DNA from: Pseudomonas sp. BSw22131
GTDB taxonomy: Bacteria; Pseudomonadota; Gammaproteobacteria; Pseudomonadales; Pseudomonadaceae
Direction: 5' to 3'
Assembly: GCF_026810445.1 (NCBI RefSeq)
Contig: NZ_CP113949.1
Coordinates: 4,774,001-4,838,000 of the forward strand
Length of the DNA stretch: 64,000 nt
Shown: one piece after another, positions 8,899 through 20,561 of the stretch
How the letters are laid out: each line of letters begins with the position of its first letter
Numbering within the stretch: the stretch's first letter is position 1
Notes under the pieces: model-generated
Told to the model about the DNA's origin: nothing
Database searches by the model: none
The model's input: only the letters and a program-made list of their open reading frames with translations
Program-made: the position numbers and the translations under genes

Positions 8899-10254
8899 AT
8901 GCCTGCCACCCGTATATGGTTGAAAAACCCCCTCGCCGTTTTCACGGCCAACGACCTCGACGCCCGCGGCGGCATAGTGATCGAAGGCGGCGTCATCGAC
9001 CAACTGCTGGCCCCGGCCGAACAACCTTCGCGTCCCTGCGATCAGGTGTTCGACGCCCGCGAGCACGTGCTGCTGCCGGGATTGATCAATACCCACCACC
9101 ACTTCTATCAAACCCTCACCCGCGCCTAGGCACCGGTGGTGAACCAACCGCTGTTTCCGTGGCTGAAAACCCTTTATCCCGGGTGGGCGCGTTTAACCCC
9201 GCAAAAGCTCGCGCTGGCCAGCAAAGTCGCATTGACCGAGTTGCTGTTGTCCGGCTGCACGACAGCAGCCGATCACCACTATCTGTTCCCGGATGGACTG
9301 GAGCACGCCATTGATGTGCAGGTGCAAAGCGTGCGCGAGCTGGGTATGCGCGCAATGCTGACAAGGGGTTCGATGAGCCTGGGTGAAAACGATGGGGGCT
9401 TGCCGCCCCAGCAAACGGTGCAGCAAGGCGAGGTGATTCTGCAGGACAGTCAACGGCTGATCCGCACCTACCACGAACGTGGCGACGGTGCGCAGATCCA
9501 GATCGCACTCGCGCCCTGCTCACCGTTTTCAGTCACGCCGCAAATCATGCAAGACAGCGCCACGCTGGCCGAAACACTGGATGTTCGACTGCACACACAC
9601 TTAGCCGAAACCCTGGACGAAGAGGAGTTCTGCCTTCAGCGTTTTGGCCTGCGAACTGTGGACTATCTGGACAGCGTGGGCTGGCTTGGACCGCGCACCT
9701 GGCTGGCGCACGGCATTCATTTCAACCCGGATGAGATCGCTCGACTGGGTCAGGCCGGGACCGGCGTCTGCCACTGCCCGAGTTCGAACATGCGCCTGGC
9801 ATCGGGCATTTGCCCAACGCTGGACCTGATCGCCGCCGGAGTGCCACTCGGACTGGGCGTCGATGGTTCTGCGTCCAATGACGCCTCGAACATGATCCTT
9901 GAAGCCAAACAGGCGTTGTACCTGCAACGATTGCGCTACGGCGCCGAAAGAATCACCCCGGCACTGGTGCTGGGATGGGCCACCAAAGGCTCGGCGCAAT
10001 TGCTGGGACGTACAGACATTGGCGAACTGGCGGTAGGCAAACAGGCGGATCTGGCGCTGTTCAAACTCGACGAGCTAAGGTTTTCCGGGAGCCATGATCC
10101 GCTTTCGGCGTTGCTGCTGTGCGGTGCCGACCGCGCGGATCGGGTGATGATCGGCGGCCAGTGGCGAGTGATTGATGGCCAAGTCGAGGGCCTGGATTTG
10201 AAGGGATTGATTGCCGATCATCGGCAGGCTGCGAACGAGCTTATCAGGGGATAA
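8899..10254 (+). pseudogene. 8-oxoguanine/guanine deaminase-type amidohydrolase, broken by an in-frame TAG
   Basis: The reading frame encodes a complete 451-residue amidohydrolase like the 8-oxoguanine deaminase group (PA0142-like), except that codon 77 (9127-9129) is TAG. The stop falls soon after the first zinc-ligand cluster HHHFYQTLTR (histidines 66-68). The same frame continues without indels through HTHLAET, the AHGIHF histidine, CPSSNMRLASG and the catalytic-Asp segment GLGVDGSASNDASN. A single base change (for example TTG to TAG) explains it. The remainder could restart at GTG 9136, but would lack the metal-binding strand. A good AGAGGAG site precedes ATG 8899. The reaction would be hydrolytic deamination of guanine or 8-oxoguanine. 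It is either a recent pseudogene or a sequence error. Confidence 0.85.
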
Positions 10255-10376
10255 CAGACGCCATCGCCGCATCTGAAACACTGCGCGCTTACTGCCGGTT
10301 CCCGGCAGAAGCCAAATCCCCAGCCATGTCCAAAACCGAACCCAGCGACCATGACAGGCGGCCTATAGCCAGCCGA

Positions 10377-11468
10377 TCACAGCCCCAGGCACGACAGCAT
10401 GATGAACGTGGCAAACAATACGAAGTGAGTCATGCCCTCGATCGCGTTGGTTTCACCGTCGTTCAGGTTGATTGCACTGACCAGCAAGGTGATGAATATC
10501 ATCACCGTCTGCACGGGCGTCATCGCCATCTGGAAAGGTTGGCCACTGTACAGCGCCATCGCCTCCATGACGGGAACGGTGAGGATCACCGTGGACAACG
10601 ACGCGCCCAGTGCGATGTTGACCACCGACTGCATGCGATTGGCCAATGCCGCACGCAGCGCCGTCAGAATCTCCGGCGCTGCCGAAATCGCTGCCACCAG
10701 AATAGCGGTCATAACCGGTGGCGCACCGCTGCCTTCAAGGCCCAGGTCGACGGTCTTGGACATCACCTCCGCCAACGCACCAATCACCACCACGCCAAAC
10801 ATCAGAATGCCAATCGAAAACGGCAGGCTAATTGGCTTGTCTTCTTGCTCAGGCGCAGACTTTCGACGCTTTTTATCGGGGTAGCTGTAACTGAAAAAGT
10901 AACTGTGTGGCCCAACCTGCATACGCAAGAACAGGGTGTACAGCACCACCATCGCGCCAATCGTAAATGCCGAGTAAACCTTCCAGTCGCCTTCGGGGAT
11001 GAACTCTGGCACCACCATGGACACGCCCATGGCCGTCAGGATCATCACGCTGTAGGTGCGCGCCGAATCATCGTTATAGGACTGTTCCCCGTGCTTGAGG
11101 CCGCCCATCAGTGCGGCCAGCCCGAGAATACCGTTGATATCGAGCATCACGGCTGAATAAATCGTGTCGCGCACCAGCGTCGGTGAAGGCTCGTTATTCA
11201 TCATGATCGCGAGGATCACCACTTCAACCAGCACCGCCGACAAGGTCAGGATCATCGTGCCGTACGGGTCGCCTACCTTCTCCGCCAACAGCTCGGCGTG
11301 ATGCGCAACTCGCATAGACGCGCAGACGATAAAGCCGACCAGCACGATGCCTGAAATCAGCGCGACCGTATGCCCGTAGCTGAGGAATTGATGTTCGAAG
11401 CCATACGCGAATATCGTCGCGATGATGGCCAACAGGAGAAACTTTTCTTGCTTGAGAATCGCGCCCAT
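10377..11468 (-). CDS. chaA: Calcium/proton (cation) antiporter ChaA
   Basis: A 363-residue member of the CaCA exchanger family with about 11 hydrophobic segments, close to E. coli ChaA in length. The two inverted alpha repeats are visible: LTLSAVLVEVVILAIMM near residue 75 and AAISAAPEILTALRAAL near 260, each with the conserved acidic residue that binds cations. ATG 11468 (MGAILKQEKF) was chosen; the frame extends 60 codons upstream but that part is unlike the family. It exports Ca2+, and possibly Na+ or K+, in exchange for protons at high pH or salt. It is transcribed against the surrounding purine genes and divergently from the BMP binding protein, with a 302-base shared upstream region. 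Confidence 0.9.
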   Translation of the reverse strand: MGAILKQEKFLLLAIIATIFAYGFEHQFLSYGHTVALISGIVLVGFIVCASMRVAHHAELLAEKVGDPYGTMILTLSAVLVEVVILAIMMNNEPSPTLVRDTIYSAVMLDINGILGLAALMGGLKHGEQSYNDDSARTYSVMILTAMGVSMVVPEFIPEGDWKVYSAFTIGAMVVLYTLFLRMQVGPHSYFFSYSYPDKKRRKSAPEQEDKPISLPFSIGILMFGVVVIGALAEVMSKTVDLGLEGSGAPPVMTAILVAAISAAPEILTALRAALANRMQSVVNIALGASLSTVILTVPVMEAMALYSGQPFQMAMTPVQTVMIFITLLVSAINLNDGETNAIEGMTHFVLFATFIMLSCLGL

Positions 11469-11770
11469 TGTTGCTTTACCTTTGCCACAAAAGCCGCGGC
11501 GTCCATGAATTGATCGAGTTCCGAGCGGTTCAGAGTGCAGTTTGTGACCAAAGGTTTCAAGACGAAGCGCATTCGATAGCGGTTTGCACCAGTTCGCGTC
11601 GATATGACGCACGCACGCACTGTCCCGAGCCATATGGGCAGACCTCACCGATCACCCGACGGCGGCGGGTCTGGGTATACGGCTAACTTGTCTTATTGGT
11701 CAGCTTTTTGCATTGACTGCACAGCCCGCCCAGACGGCACCGCCAACAAGACCAAAGGAGCTCGACCTGC
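11469..11770. promoter_or_regulatory. Divergent intergenic region between chaA and the BMP binding-protein gene
   Basis: This 302-base gap must hold the promoters of both divergent genes. An AAAGGAG ribosome site for the binding protein lies at about 11754-11760. I see no convincing operator or riboswitch. Confidence 0.5.
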
Positions 11771-12868
11771 ATGCTTTCCACCCTCCACTCGCGTCGCCCA
11801 CTTAAGCAATTGTTGTGCGCCATGGCTGCCGTTGTCGGCCTGAGCGCAAGCCTGATGGCAGTGGCAGCAGATCCGCTGAAAGTCGGCTTTGTCTACATCG
11901 GCCCCATCGGCGACCACGGCTGGACCTACCAGCACGAGCAAGGCCGCAAAGCCATGGCCGATGCCCTTGGGGACAAAGTAACTACCAGCTTCGTCGAGAA
12001 CGTACCGGAAGGCGCCGACGCCGAACGCGTGATTCGCAACATGGCAAAAGGCGGCTACGACCTGATTTTCACCACCTCCTTCGGTTACATGAACCCAACG
12101 CTGAAGGTTGCCAAGCAATTTCCCAAAGTAACCTTCGAGCACGCGACCGGTTACAAGCAGGACAAGAACATGGGGACCTACCTCGCCCGCACGTATGAGG
12201 GCCGTTACGTGAGTGGCTTCCTCGCTGCGAAAATGACCAAGACCAAGAAGATCGGCTATGTCGCCTCGTTCCCGATCCCTGAGGTATTGCGCGACATCAA
12301 TGCCATTCAGCTGGCGCTGGACAAATACAACCCCGGCACCGAAATCAAAGTGGTCTGGGTCAACTCCTGGTTCGATCCGGGCAAGGAAGCCGATGCCGCC
12401 AACGCGCTGATCGATCAGGGCGCGGACGTTATCTTCCAGCACACCGACAGCCCGGCGCCGATTCAGGCCGCTGAGCGTCGTGGGGTTTATGCGGTTGGCT
12501 ATGCGTCTGACATGGCTCATTTCGGGCCTAAAGCGGTGCTGACCTCCATCGTCAACAACTGGGGGCCGCATTACATCCAGGCCACTCAATCGGTGATCGA
12601 CGGCACGTGGAAGTCTCAGGATTACTGGGGCGGCCTGAAAGAGGGAACGGTGGAGTTGCCTATCAGCGACGTGGTGCCTGCCGACGTGAAAACCGAGGCC
12701 CAGAAGATCATCGCGGACATCGAAAGCGGCGCTTTCCATCCGTTCACCGGCCCGATCAAGGATCAGACAGGCGCAGTAAAAATCCCGGCTGGCAGCATCG
12801 CCACCAACGCCGAGCTAGCGTCGATGAATTATTACGTTGAAGGGATCAAGGCGGACTTGCCGAAGTAA
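11771..12868 (+). CDS. BMP-family nucleoside-type ABC transporter substrate-binding protein
   Basis: A 365-residue periplasmic binding protein of the BMP/PnrA-like family. The N-terminal signal peptide ends SLMAVAA with no lipobox cysteine, so signal peptidase I cleavage is expected. The mature start KVGFVYIGPIGDHGWTYQHE and the GYDLIFTTSFGYM and IGYVASFPIPEVLRDINA segments are typical of the family, whose members bind nucleosides. AAAGGAG precedes the start by about ten bases. It is the probable receptor for the ABC ATPase and permeases at 4134-7740. It is followed by a dioxygenase gene and an adenosine/adenine deaminase gene on the same strand, supporting nucleoside or base uptake. Confidence 0.9.
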   Translation: MLSTLHSRRPLKQLLCAMAAVVGLSASLMAVAADPLKVGFVYIGPIGDHGWTYQHEQGRKAMADALGDKVTTSFVENVPEGADAERVIRNMAKGGYDLIFTTSFGYMNPTLKVAKQFPKVTFEHATGYKQDKNMGTYLARTYEGRYVSGFLAAKMTKTKKIGYVASFPIPEVLRDINAIQLALDKYNPGTEIKVVWVNSWFDPGKEADAANALIDQGADVIFQHTDSPAPIQAAERRGVYAVGYASDMAHFGPKAVLTSIVNNWGPHYIQATQSVIDGTWKSQDYWGGLKEGTVELPISDVVPADVKTEAQKIIADIESGAFHPFTGPIKDQTGAVKIPAGSIATNAELASMNYYVEGIKADLPK

Positions 12869-12991
12869 CTCCGCGGCATCGCACCACTGAAGGAGCGCGC
12901 TAGCCCGTGAAGGCGGTGTTTCAGATGCTGACAACGTCTCTGTAGCTTTCGCCGGCAAGCGCGCCTCCGCGCAGATCAACACGGAGCCCCC

Positions 12992-13960
12992 ATGAATCCG
13001 CTTCCCATCATCGACATCTCCCCGCTCTACAACACCGGCGACCCCGCCTGGCACGACGTCGCCCGGCAAATAGACAGCGCTTGCCGTGAGTGGGGCTTTT
13101 TCTACATCACTGGCCACCCGATCAGCGCCAGGCGCATCGAACAGGTCATCAGTGCAGCGCAACGTTTTTTCGCCTTGCCCAGCAGCGAGAAGCTGAGAAT
13201 CGACATCACCCAAAGCCATCATCATCGTGGCTATGGCGCGGTTGCCACCGAACAACTGGACCCAAGCCTGCCCAGCGACTTGAAAGAAACCTTCGACATG
13301 GGCCTGCATCTGCCCGCCGACCATGTGGACGTGCTGGCAGGCAAACCGCTGCGTGGGCCCAACCGCCATCCGGACGTACCCGGCTGGGAACCGTTGATGG
13401 AGCAGCATTACAAAGACATGCAGGCTCTGGCCCTGACCTTGCTGCGCGCCATGACACCGGCCCTTGGCGTCGATCCTGACTTTTTCGATCAGCGCTTCGA
13501 GCAACCGGTAAGCGTACTGCGCATGATCCACTACCCGCCGCGCCACACAGCCAGCAGTGAGCAGCAGCAAGGTGCGGGCGCTCATACCGATTACGGCTGC
13601 ATCACCCTGCTCTATCAAGACGTGGCGGGCGGTCTGCAAGTGCGCGACGTGCGTGGGCAGTGGATCGACGCGCCGCCGATTGCCAACACGTTCGTGGTCA
13701 ATCTGGGTGACATGATGGCGCGCTGGAGTAATGACCGTTATGTGTCCACACCGCACCGGGTTATCAGCCCGCTGAACATTGACCGCTATTCCATGCCGTT
13801 CTTCGCCGAGCCGACCCCCGATACGCGCATTGAATGCCTGCCGGGATGCAGTGACACCGACCATCCGCCACTCTACCCGCCCACCACCTGCGCGGATTTT
13901 TTGCTGTCCCGCTTTGCCGACACCTATGCTTACCGCCGCGACCAAACGCCACAGGAGTGA
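12992..13960 (+). CDS. Fe(II)/2-oxoglutarate dioxygenase, isopenicillin N synthase-like
   Basis: A 322-residue oxidoreductase of the isopenicillin N synthase-like 2-oxoglutarate dioxygenase family. The iron triad is intact: H198 and D200 in HTDYG, and H255 in STPHRVIS. The 2-oxoglutarate-binding R265-x-S267 (RYS) is present. The N-terminal DIOX_N region starts PIIDISPLYN with the usual REWGFFYITGHP-type segment. It would hydroxylate or oxidise a small substrate with O2. Its constant association with purine transport and deaminase genes suggests a purine or purine-derivative substrate, but that is inference. It starts 123 bases after the binding-protein gene and ends 78 bases before the deaminase. 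Confidence 0.88.
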   Translation: MNPLPIIDISPLYNTGDPAWHDVARQIDSACREWGFFYITGHPISARRIEQVISAAQRFFALPSSEKLRIDITQSHHHRGYGAVATEQLDPSLPSDLKETFDMGLHLPADHVDVLAGKPLRGPNRHPDVPGWEPLMEQHYKDMQALALTLLRAMTPALGVDPDFFDQRFEQPVSVLRMIHYPPRHTASSEQQQGAGAHTDYGCITLLYQDVAGGLQVRDVRGQWIDAPPIANTFVVNLGDMMARWSNDRYVSTPHRVISPLNIDRYSMPFFAEPTPDTRIECLPGCSDTDHPPLYPPTTCADFLLSRFADTYAYRRDQTPQE

Positions 13961-14029
13961 ACCGTCTGGTCAGGTTTCGTCCAGCCAGCCTGCATGGTTC
14001 TGTAGAATGCCGCCCATTGCACTTGATGA

Positions 14030-14992
<963 letters not shown>

Positions 14993-15002
14993 AGGGATAA
15001 AA

Positions 15003-15029
15003 GACGGGGGGCGATTTTCACCCCCTTTT
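15003..15029 (+). terminator. Probable intrinsic terminator after the deaminase gene
   Basis: A G-run at 15006-15011 and a C-run at 15021-15025 are separated by about nine bases and followed directly by TTTT. The structure lies 14 bases after the stop codon and before the convergent ArsR gene. Confidence 0.6.
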
Positions 15030-15040
15030 GCTGCGCGGGC

Positions 15041-15733
15041 TCAGGCCGCCGAGGCGATTTTGTTGATCTCTCGCTGACCGTCCGAGGACACCTGCAACAT
15101 GCTGGACTCCTCGGTGGCCCGCAGCCAGCCCAATTGCATGAACAGTTGCAGCAGGCCCGCGCCCAGTGCACCTCCAAGATGCGGGGTCTGCTCGGTACAT
15201 GCGGCGCACGCGCAGATTGTCTCCCGCTGACGATGAGCCAGCGCTGTCACAAATATCCCTCGCTCGGCGAGTTTCGAGATGCCGACACTCGTGACCTCAA
15301 GCCGCTGCTCCGTCTGCTCGATCCACCCCGCCCCAAGCATTCGCTGGTAAAGGTCAGTTGCAAGCTCCCCACCGAGGTGGTCAGCGCACAAGCGCGCGCG
15401 ACGCAGCGGCAAGGGTGGTAGCGGTTGAGCCCGACTGCGGTTGATCAGATCCGCGCTGACCATGGATGCACTGGCGAGCGCTTCGACCGCAGCCCCCACT
15501 TGCGGTGCTGCAAGCCTGAAAAACCGCTTTCTGCCTCTCACCTCCTGTTTGAGCAAACCGCCGCTGGCCAGCCGCGCAAGATGCGCACCTGCCGAGGATG
15601 TTGAAAGCCCGACCAACAGCGCCAACTCATCTGCTGCCCGGGACGTCCCGTCGATCAACGCCCACATCATTGCACTGCGCTTGGGGTCAGCCAGCAACGC
15701 GGCGATCTGGCTAATGCAAGGTGCGTTTTCCAT
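15041..15733 (-). CDS. ArsR-family winged-helix regulator with cysteine-rich C-terminus
   Basis: A 230-residue protein. The N-terminal 90 residues form an ArsR winged helix (IAALLADPKRSAMMWALIDG, then LALLVGLSTSSAGAHLARLASGGLL and GRKRFFRL). The C-terminal half contains CACAACTEQ near residue 175, which may bind metal or sense redox state. That extension is longer than simple ArsR sensors (about 100 residues), so it belongs to the large winged-helix ArsR-like group whose ligands vary. It lies downstream of the Bcr-type exporter on the same strand, but 705 bases separate them, so a regulatory link is uncertain. Confidence 0.85.
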   Translation of the reverse strand: MENAPCISQIAALLADPKRSAMMWALIDGTSRAADELALLVGLSTSSAGAHLARLASGGLLKQEVRGRKRFFRLAAPQVGAAVEALASASMVSADLINRSRAQPLPPLPLRRARLCADHLGGELATDLYQRMLGAGWIEQTEQRLEVTSVGISKLAERGIFVTALAHRQRETICACAACTEQTPHLGGALGAGLLQLFMQLGWLRATEESSMLQVSSDGQREINKIASAA

Positions 15734-16438
15734 GTGTTAACTCCCTGTCGAAACATTTGTCTATTGCGATGACATAGTGACATCAATTAGCCCGAGACCA
15801 AGACGCTAAACTGCCAAAAGCAAAACCTTGGTTAACCTGCTTTCACAACTCCAGGCACATCACACGCGTTTAAGCGCAATACGCCGAGAACGCGTTACAG
15901 CGGTGAGCGGACACTTGTATTTATCGGGTGAGCCGAACAGTTGATAACCCTTGGCAGGATTTATTACAGATTACGAGCAACAGTCGATACAGTGCCGGCG
16001 CCCGCCTGGATCCCGGCCATATTGAGCCACCAGTATAAGCGTTGAACCCGGCAGGAGAATTGGATTAAAGAGGCCTGAAGAGGGACTACAGTGCAGATCA
16101 GGTAGATCACAGCACAAAGGTTCGCAAACTGGCGCAGCGACAACTACCAAGTTAAAACGCTCAAACCCCGTCTAGTTCATGCTGTGCGCGGATAAAGACT
16201 AAAAACCCGCAAACAGTCCAAGGTAATTGCCTACAAGAGATACTCCAAAGTCTTGCAAGAAAAACAGCTTTAGATAAGTGCGAAGTTGGCGCTTGCTGTC
16301 TCCAACCCAAGTGTTAAGCAAGCCCTGCCGTTACCGCTATTAGGCAGACCGAACAAACGATACGAAAACGCCACAGCGCCGCCGATCCTTATTGATGATC
16401 GCCGAGTAGCCGACAGCGTTGAACGCTGCCGGCTTTAA
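15734..16438. other. 705-base region with no recognised gene
   Basis: No reading frame here looks coding on either strand and no known RNA family is recognised. The first 100 bases should hold the ArsR promoter (minus strand). The rest is mixed-composition DNA ending in a hairpin at 16408-16434. Given its length, an unrecognised small RNA or a decayed gene is possible. Confidence 0.5.
16408..16434. terminator. Hairpin downstream of the Bcr-type exporter
   Basis: An inverted repeat (AGCCGaCAGCGTT with AACGCTGcCGGCT) sits five bases beyond the exporter's stop codon. It is followed by TTTAAT on the plus strand but not by a T-run on the minus strand. It may stabilise the exporter mRNA end or terminate a plus-strand transcript from the empty region to its left. 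Confidence 0.5.
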
Positions 16439-17647
16439 TCAGACCCTCACATCGGTGTGCACGGCACCGGCATCGCGGCGCTTTTGCAAATGAAGCGTGA
16501 ACATCGCCAGCCCGACGGCACACACACCACACAACGTGATGACCGTCGCCATCGGTACAGCCGTGCCGTCGTGCAGCACGCCGACCAGTGCCGCTGCGCC
16601 TGCCGCAACGCTGAATTGCAGACAGCCCAGCAACGCCGATGCGCTACCGGCGCGCTTGCCCTGGCCGGTCATCGCGCACGCTGAAGCGTTGGGGAGGATG
16701 CACCCCAGGCTTGCGATATAAATGAACAATGGCACCAACAACGGCCAGAGCTTTTCGGTGTGCAAATTGGCGATCAACAGCAACGTCAGCGCCGCAGCGA
16801 GGTAAACCCACACTGCCCGAGAAAGCAGCCTGGCCGGTCCGAAGCGCCCTACCAGCCGGGCGTTGACCTGGGCGGTCAAAATAAAACCTGCTGCGTTAAT
16901 CCCGAACAGCCAGCCGTAGTGTTCAGGCGGCACGCCGTACAGCTTGATGAAGACGAAAGGAGAACCCGCGATGTAGGAAAACATTCCGGCGATGGCGATA
17001 CCGCCGGTCAAGGCATGCCCCAGCAAAACCCGATCCCCCAACAATCGCCGGTACTGACCGAAAGCCCCGGAAAGCGGCTGCCGCGGATGGCCAGCCGGCA
17101 TGCTCTCAGGCAGGCCGAGCGCGACCGCCAACGAAATCGCCGCGCTGAAAATCGTCAGCGCCAAAAAAATCGATTGCCAGCCGTACACATTGACCATTAG
17201 ACCGCCGAGCATCGGCGCGAGAATCGGCGCCAGCCCCATCACCAGCATCAGCTGTGAGAACACCTTGGCCGATTCAACCGGATTGCAGGTGTCGCTGACG
17301 ATTGCACGCGACAAGACCATGCCGGCGCATCCGCCCAACGCCTGAACAAACCGCGCTGCGATGAGCCACTCAAGGGTCGGCGCGAACGCACACGCCAACG
17401 ACGCAAGAGTGAACAACCCGACGCCAAACAAAAGTGGAATGCGCCGCCCGAACCGATCGGCAACCGGCCCATAAGCCAACTGACCGATGCTAAGCCCAAG
17501 AAAATAGGACGCCAGCGTCAGCTGCACGTGTTTTTCATCGGTGCCAAATGCCAGCGCAATGGCAGGGAATCCAGGCAGGTAGAAATCGATGGCCAAGGGA
17601 CCAAAAGCGCTGAGCGCGCCGAGTATCAAAATCGTTTTGAGGTTCAT
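16439..17647 (-). CDS. Bcr/CflA-family MFS drug exporter
   Basis: A 402-residue, 12-helix major facilitator of the drug:H+ antiporter-1 Bcr/CflA group. It starts NLKTILILGALSAFGPLAIDFYLPG, the diagnostic first helix with the conserved Asp-Phe-Tyr-Leu-Pro. The A-motif follows as GPVADRFGRR near residue 65, and the C-motif-like helix contains GMAPILAPMLGG-type sequence. Such proteins export bicyclomycin, chloramphenicol or dipeptides; the substrate here is unknown. It is monocistronic by spacing, with 705 bases before the next gene downstream. Upstream lies an AT-rich divergent gap shared with the small lipoprotein gene. Confidence 0.9.
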   Translation of the reverse strand: MNLKTILILGALSAFGPLAIDFYLPGFPAIALAFGTDEKHVQLTLASYFLGLSIGQLAYGPVADRFGRRIPLLFGVGLFTLASLACAFAPTLEWLIAARFVQALGGCAGMVLSRAIVSDTCNPVESAKVFSQLMLVMGLAPILAPMLGGLMVNVYGWQSIFLALTIFSAAISLAVALGLPESMPAGHPRQPLSGAFGQYRRLLGDRVLLGHALTGGIAIAGMFSYIAGSPFVFIKLYGVPPEHYGWLFGINAAGFILTAQVNARLVGRFGPARLLSRAVWVYLAAALTLLLIANLHTEKLWPLLVPLFIYIASLGCILPNASACAMTGQGKRAGSASALLGCLQFSVAAGAAALVGVLHDGTAVPMATVITLCGVCAVGLAMFTLHLQKRRDAGAVHTDVRV

Positions 17648-17876
17648 CCGGCTTCCAAAGCTGTTTAAAGCAGACTCGCTAGTCTAACCGCCCTAAATGT
17701 TCGCAGGCCGTCCATAAAAAAATTACTAAAAGTTTTTTCAGGCCGTCCAACCTTTGGGCCGAATCACTGAACTAACCGCGATATACCGGGCATCAGTTAA
17801 TGCATTTCCGACAGTCCTTTCACGAATAACCCACAGACCCGGTTCTAGACTTTGGTTATACATCGAGGAATCTGAA

Positions 17877-18236
17877 ATGAACGCGCGCTGGGTATTGCTG
17901 TGGTGTGTGGTGGTGGTCGCGGGTTGCCAGTCCACTCATGATCAATTAGTGGCCGAGGGATATCCGCCTGCCTTTGCCGATGGTTTTCAGGATGGCTGCG
18001 GCAGTGGTCGGCAGGCCGTCGATGCAATGAAAGGGCAGTTCAAGAAAAACGTCCCGCGTTATCTCAAGGACACGCTGTACGCTCAAGGCTGGAGTGACGG
18101 TTTCAGGCAATGTCAGGCCATGCTGGAAAATCAGGTCCATCAGGATCAGGGCCGCGACACGATCTGGAATGACCGTGATCGGGATTGGGATCGCCAGAGC
18201 ACCCAAGGCGCCGCCAAGGCCTACCGTTCTCGTTAA
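17877..18236 (+). CDS. Small putative lipoprotein
   Basis: A 119-residue protein with a short lipoprotein signal peptide: MNARWVLLWCVVVVAGC, cleavage expected before Cys17 (lipobox VAGC, followed by Gln, so outer-membrane retention is likely). The mature part is polar with paired Cys and Gly-rich segments (FADGFQDGCGSGRQ, GWSDGFRQCQ) and a charged C-terminus (NDRDRDWDRQ). The two similar DGF(Q/R)xxC segments could be a short internal repeat. I do not recognise a named family. ATG 17877 is chosen over the open frame upstream because it gives the signal peptide. Confidence 0.75.
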   Translation: MNARWVLLWCVVVVAGCQSTHDQLVAEGYPPAFADGFQDGCGSGRQAVDAMKGQFKKNVPRYLKDTLYAQGWSDGFRQCQAMLENQVHQDQGRDTIWNDRDRDWDRQSTQGAAKAYRSR

Positions 18237-18338
18237 GCGTCAAGAATCGGCTGGAGCACTGCGGTGACGCATGGCAAAACTGAAACTAATGCGCCGCTCC
18301 CGTGGCCCGATACTCGTGACTCAACAAGGGAGACCGTC

Positions 18339-18836
18339 ATGAGCAGGGCTTTCGTCAACGAAGACAATGCCGCTGCGCAAGCCGACCAGCCCGTAGAGCG
18401 GCAGGTCAGTGAGCAACCCAACTACGTGACCGCAAGCGGCCTAGAGCAACTGCACGACCAGGTCGCGCAGTTGCAGGCGCAATACAGTGAGCAGTCGGCT
18501 CTGGGAGACACCGCCGATAAACAGCGACAGGCCGACATCGAGCGCGACCTGCGTTATTTCAACCTGCGCCTGCAAAGCGCACAGGTCGTCACACCCGTTA
18601 CTTCGACCGAAAAAATTCAGATCGGCAGTTGGGTGACCTTTGCCGATGAAGACGACAACCATCAGCGCGTGCAACTGGTGGGCGAAGACCAGGCAGACGC
18701 AGCAAGCGGCCTGATCAATTGGGCGTCGCCGCTGGGCGAAGCACTGCTGGGTGCGCAAGCGGGTGATGAAGTGAACTGGGTGCGTCCGGTGGGTGATCAG
18801 GTCATCGAGATCGTTGCAATCGAGGCAGACGCCTGA
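18339..18836 (+). CDS. GreA/GreB-family transcription elongation factor-like protein
   Basis: A 165-residue protein with the Gre layout: an N-terminal coiled-coil region (ASGLEQLHDQVAQLQAQYS and the following helix to about residue 88), then a C-terminal FKBP-like beta domain (IQIGSWVTFADEDDNHQRVQLVG, followed by SPLGEALLGAQAGDEVNWVRP). The last segment matches the conserved SPxGxAL(L/I)G...GD of GreA/GreB/Rnk. It would bind in the RNA polymerase secondary channel. The N-terminal coiled coil is shorter and diverged from canonical GreA, so it is a paralogue rather than the housekeeping factor. ATG 18339 follows AAGGGAG. A strong terminator follows. Confidence 0.85.
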   Translation: MSRAFVNEDNAAAQADQPVERQVSEQPNYVTASGLEQLHDQVAQLQAQYSEQSALGDTADKQRQADIERDLRYFNLRLQSAQVVTPVTSTEKIQIGSWVTFADEDDNHQRVQLVGEDQADAASGLINWASPLGEALLGAQAGDEVNWVRPVGDQVIEIVAIEADA

Positions 18837-18847
18837 CGTTTCTGCTA

Positions 18848-18880
18848 CAAAAAAACGGAGCCCTGAGGCTCCGTTCTTGT
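18848..18880. terminator. Bidirectional intrinsic terminator between the Gre-like gene and ettA
   Basis: Stem AACGGAGCC with GGCTCCGTT (18854-18874), flanked by A-rich sequence to the left and TTCTTGTTTT to the right. It lies between two converging genes, so it can serve both strands. Confidence 0.85.
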
Positions 18881-18896
18881 TTTACGCCCGCCTGAA

Positions 18897-20561
<1,665 letters not shown>

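Noticed and set aside
10326..11156. 276-codon open frame antisense to chaA
   Set aside because: Composition typical of shadow frames (His, Arg, Gln rich) and no start site; chaA on the other strand is unambiguous.
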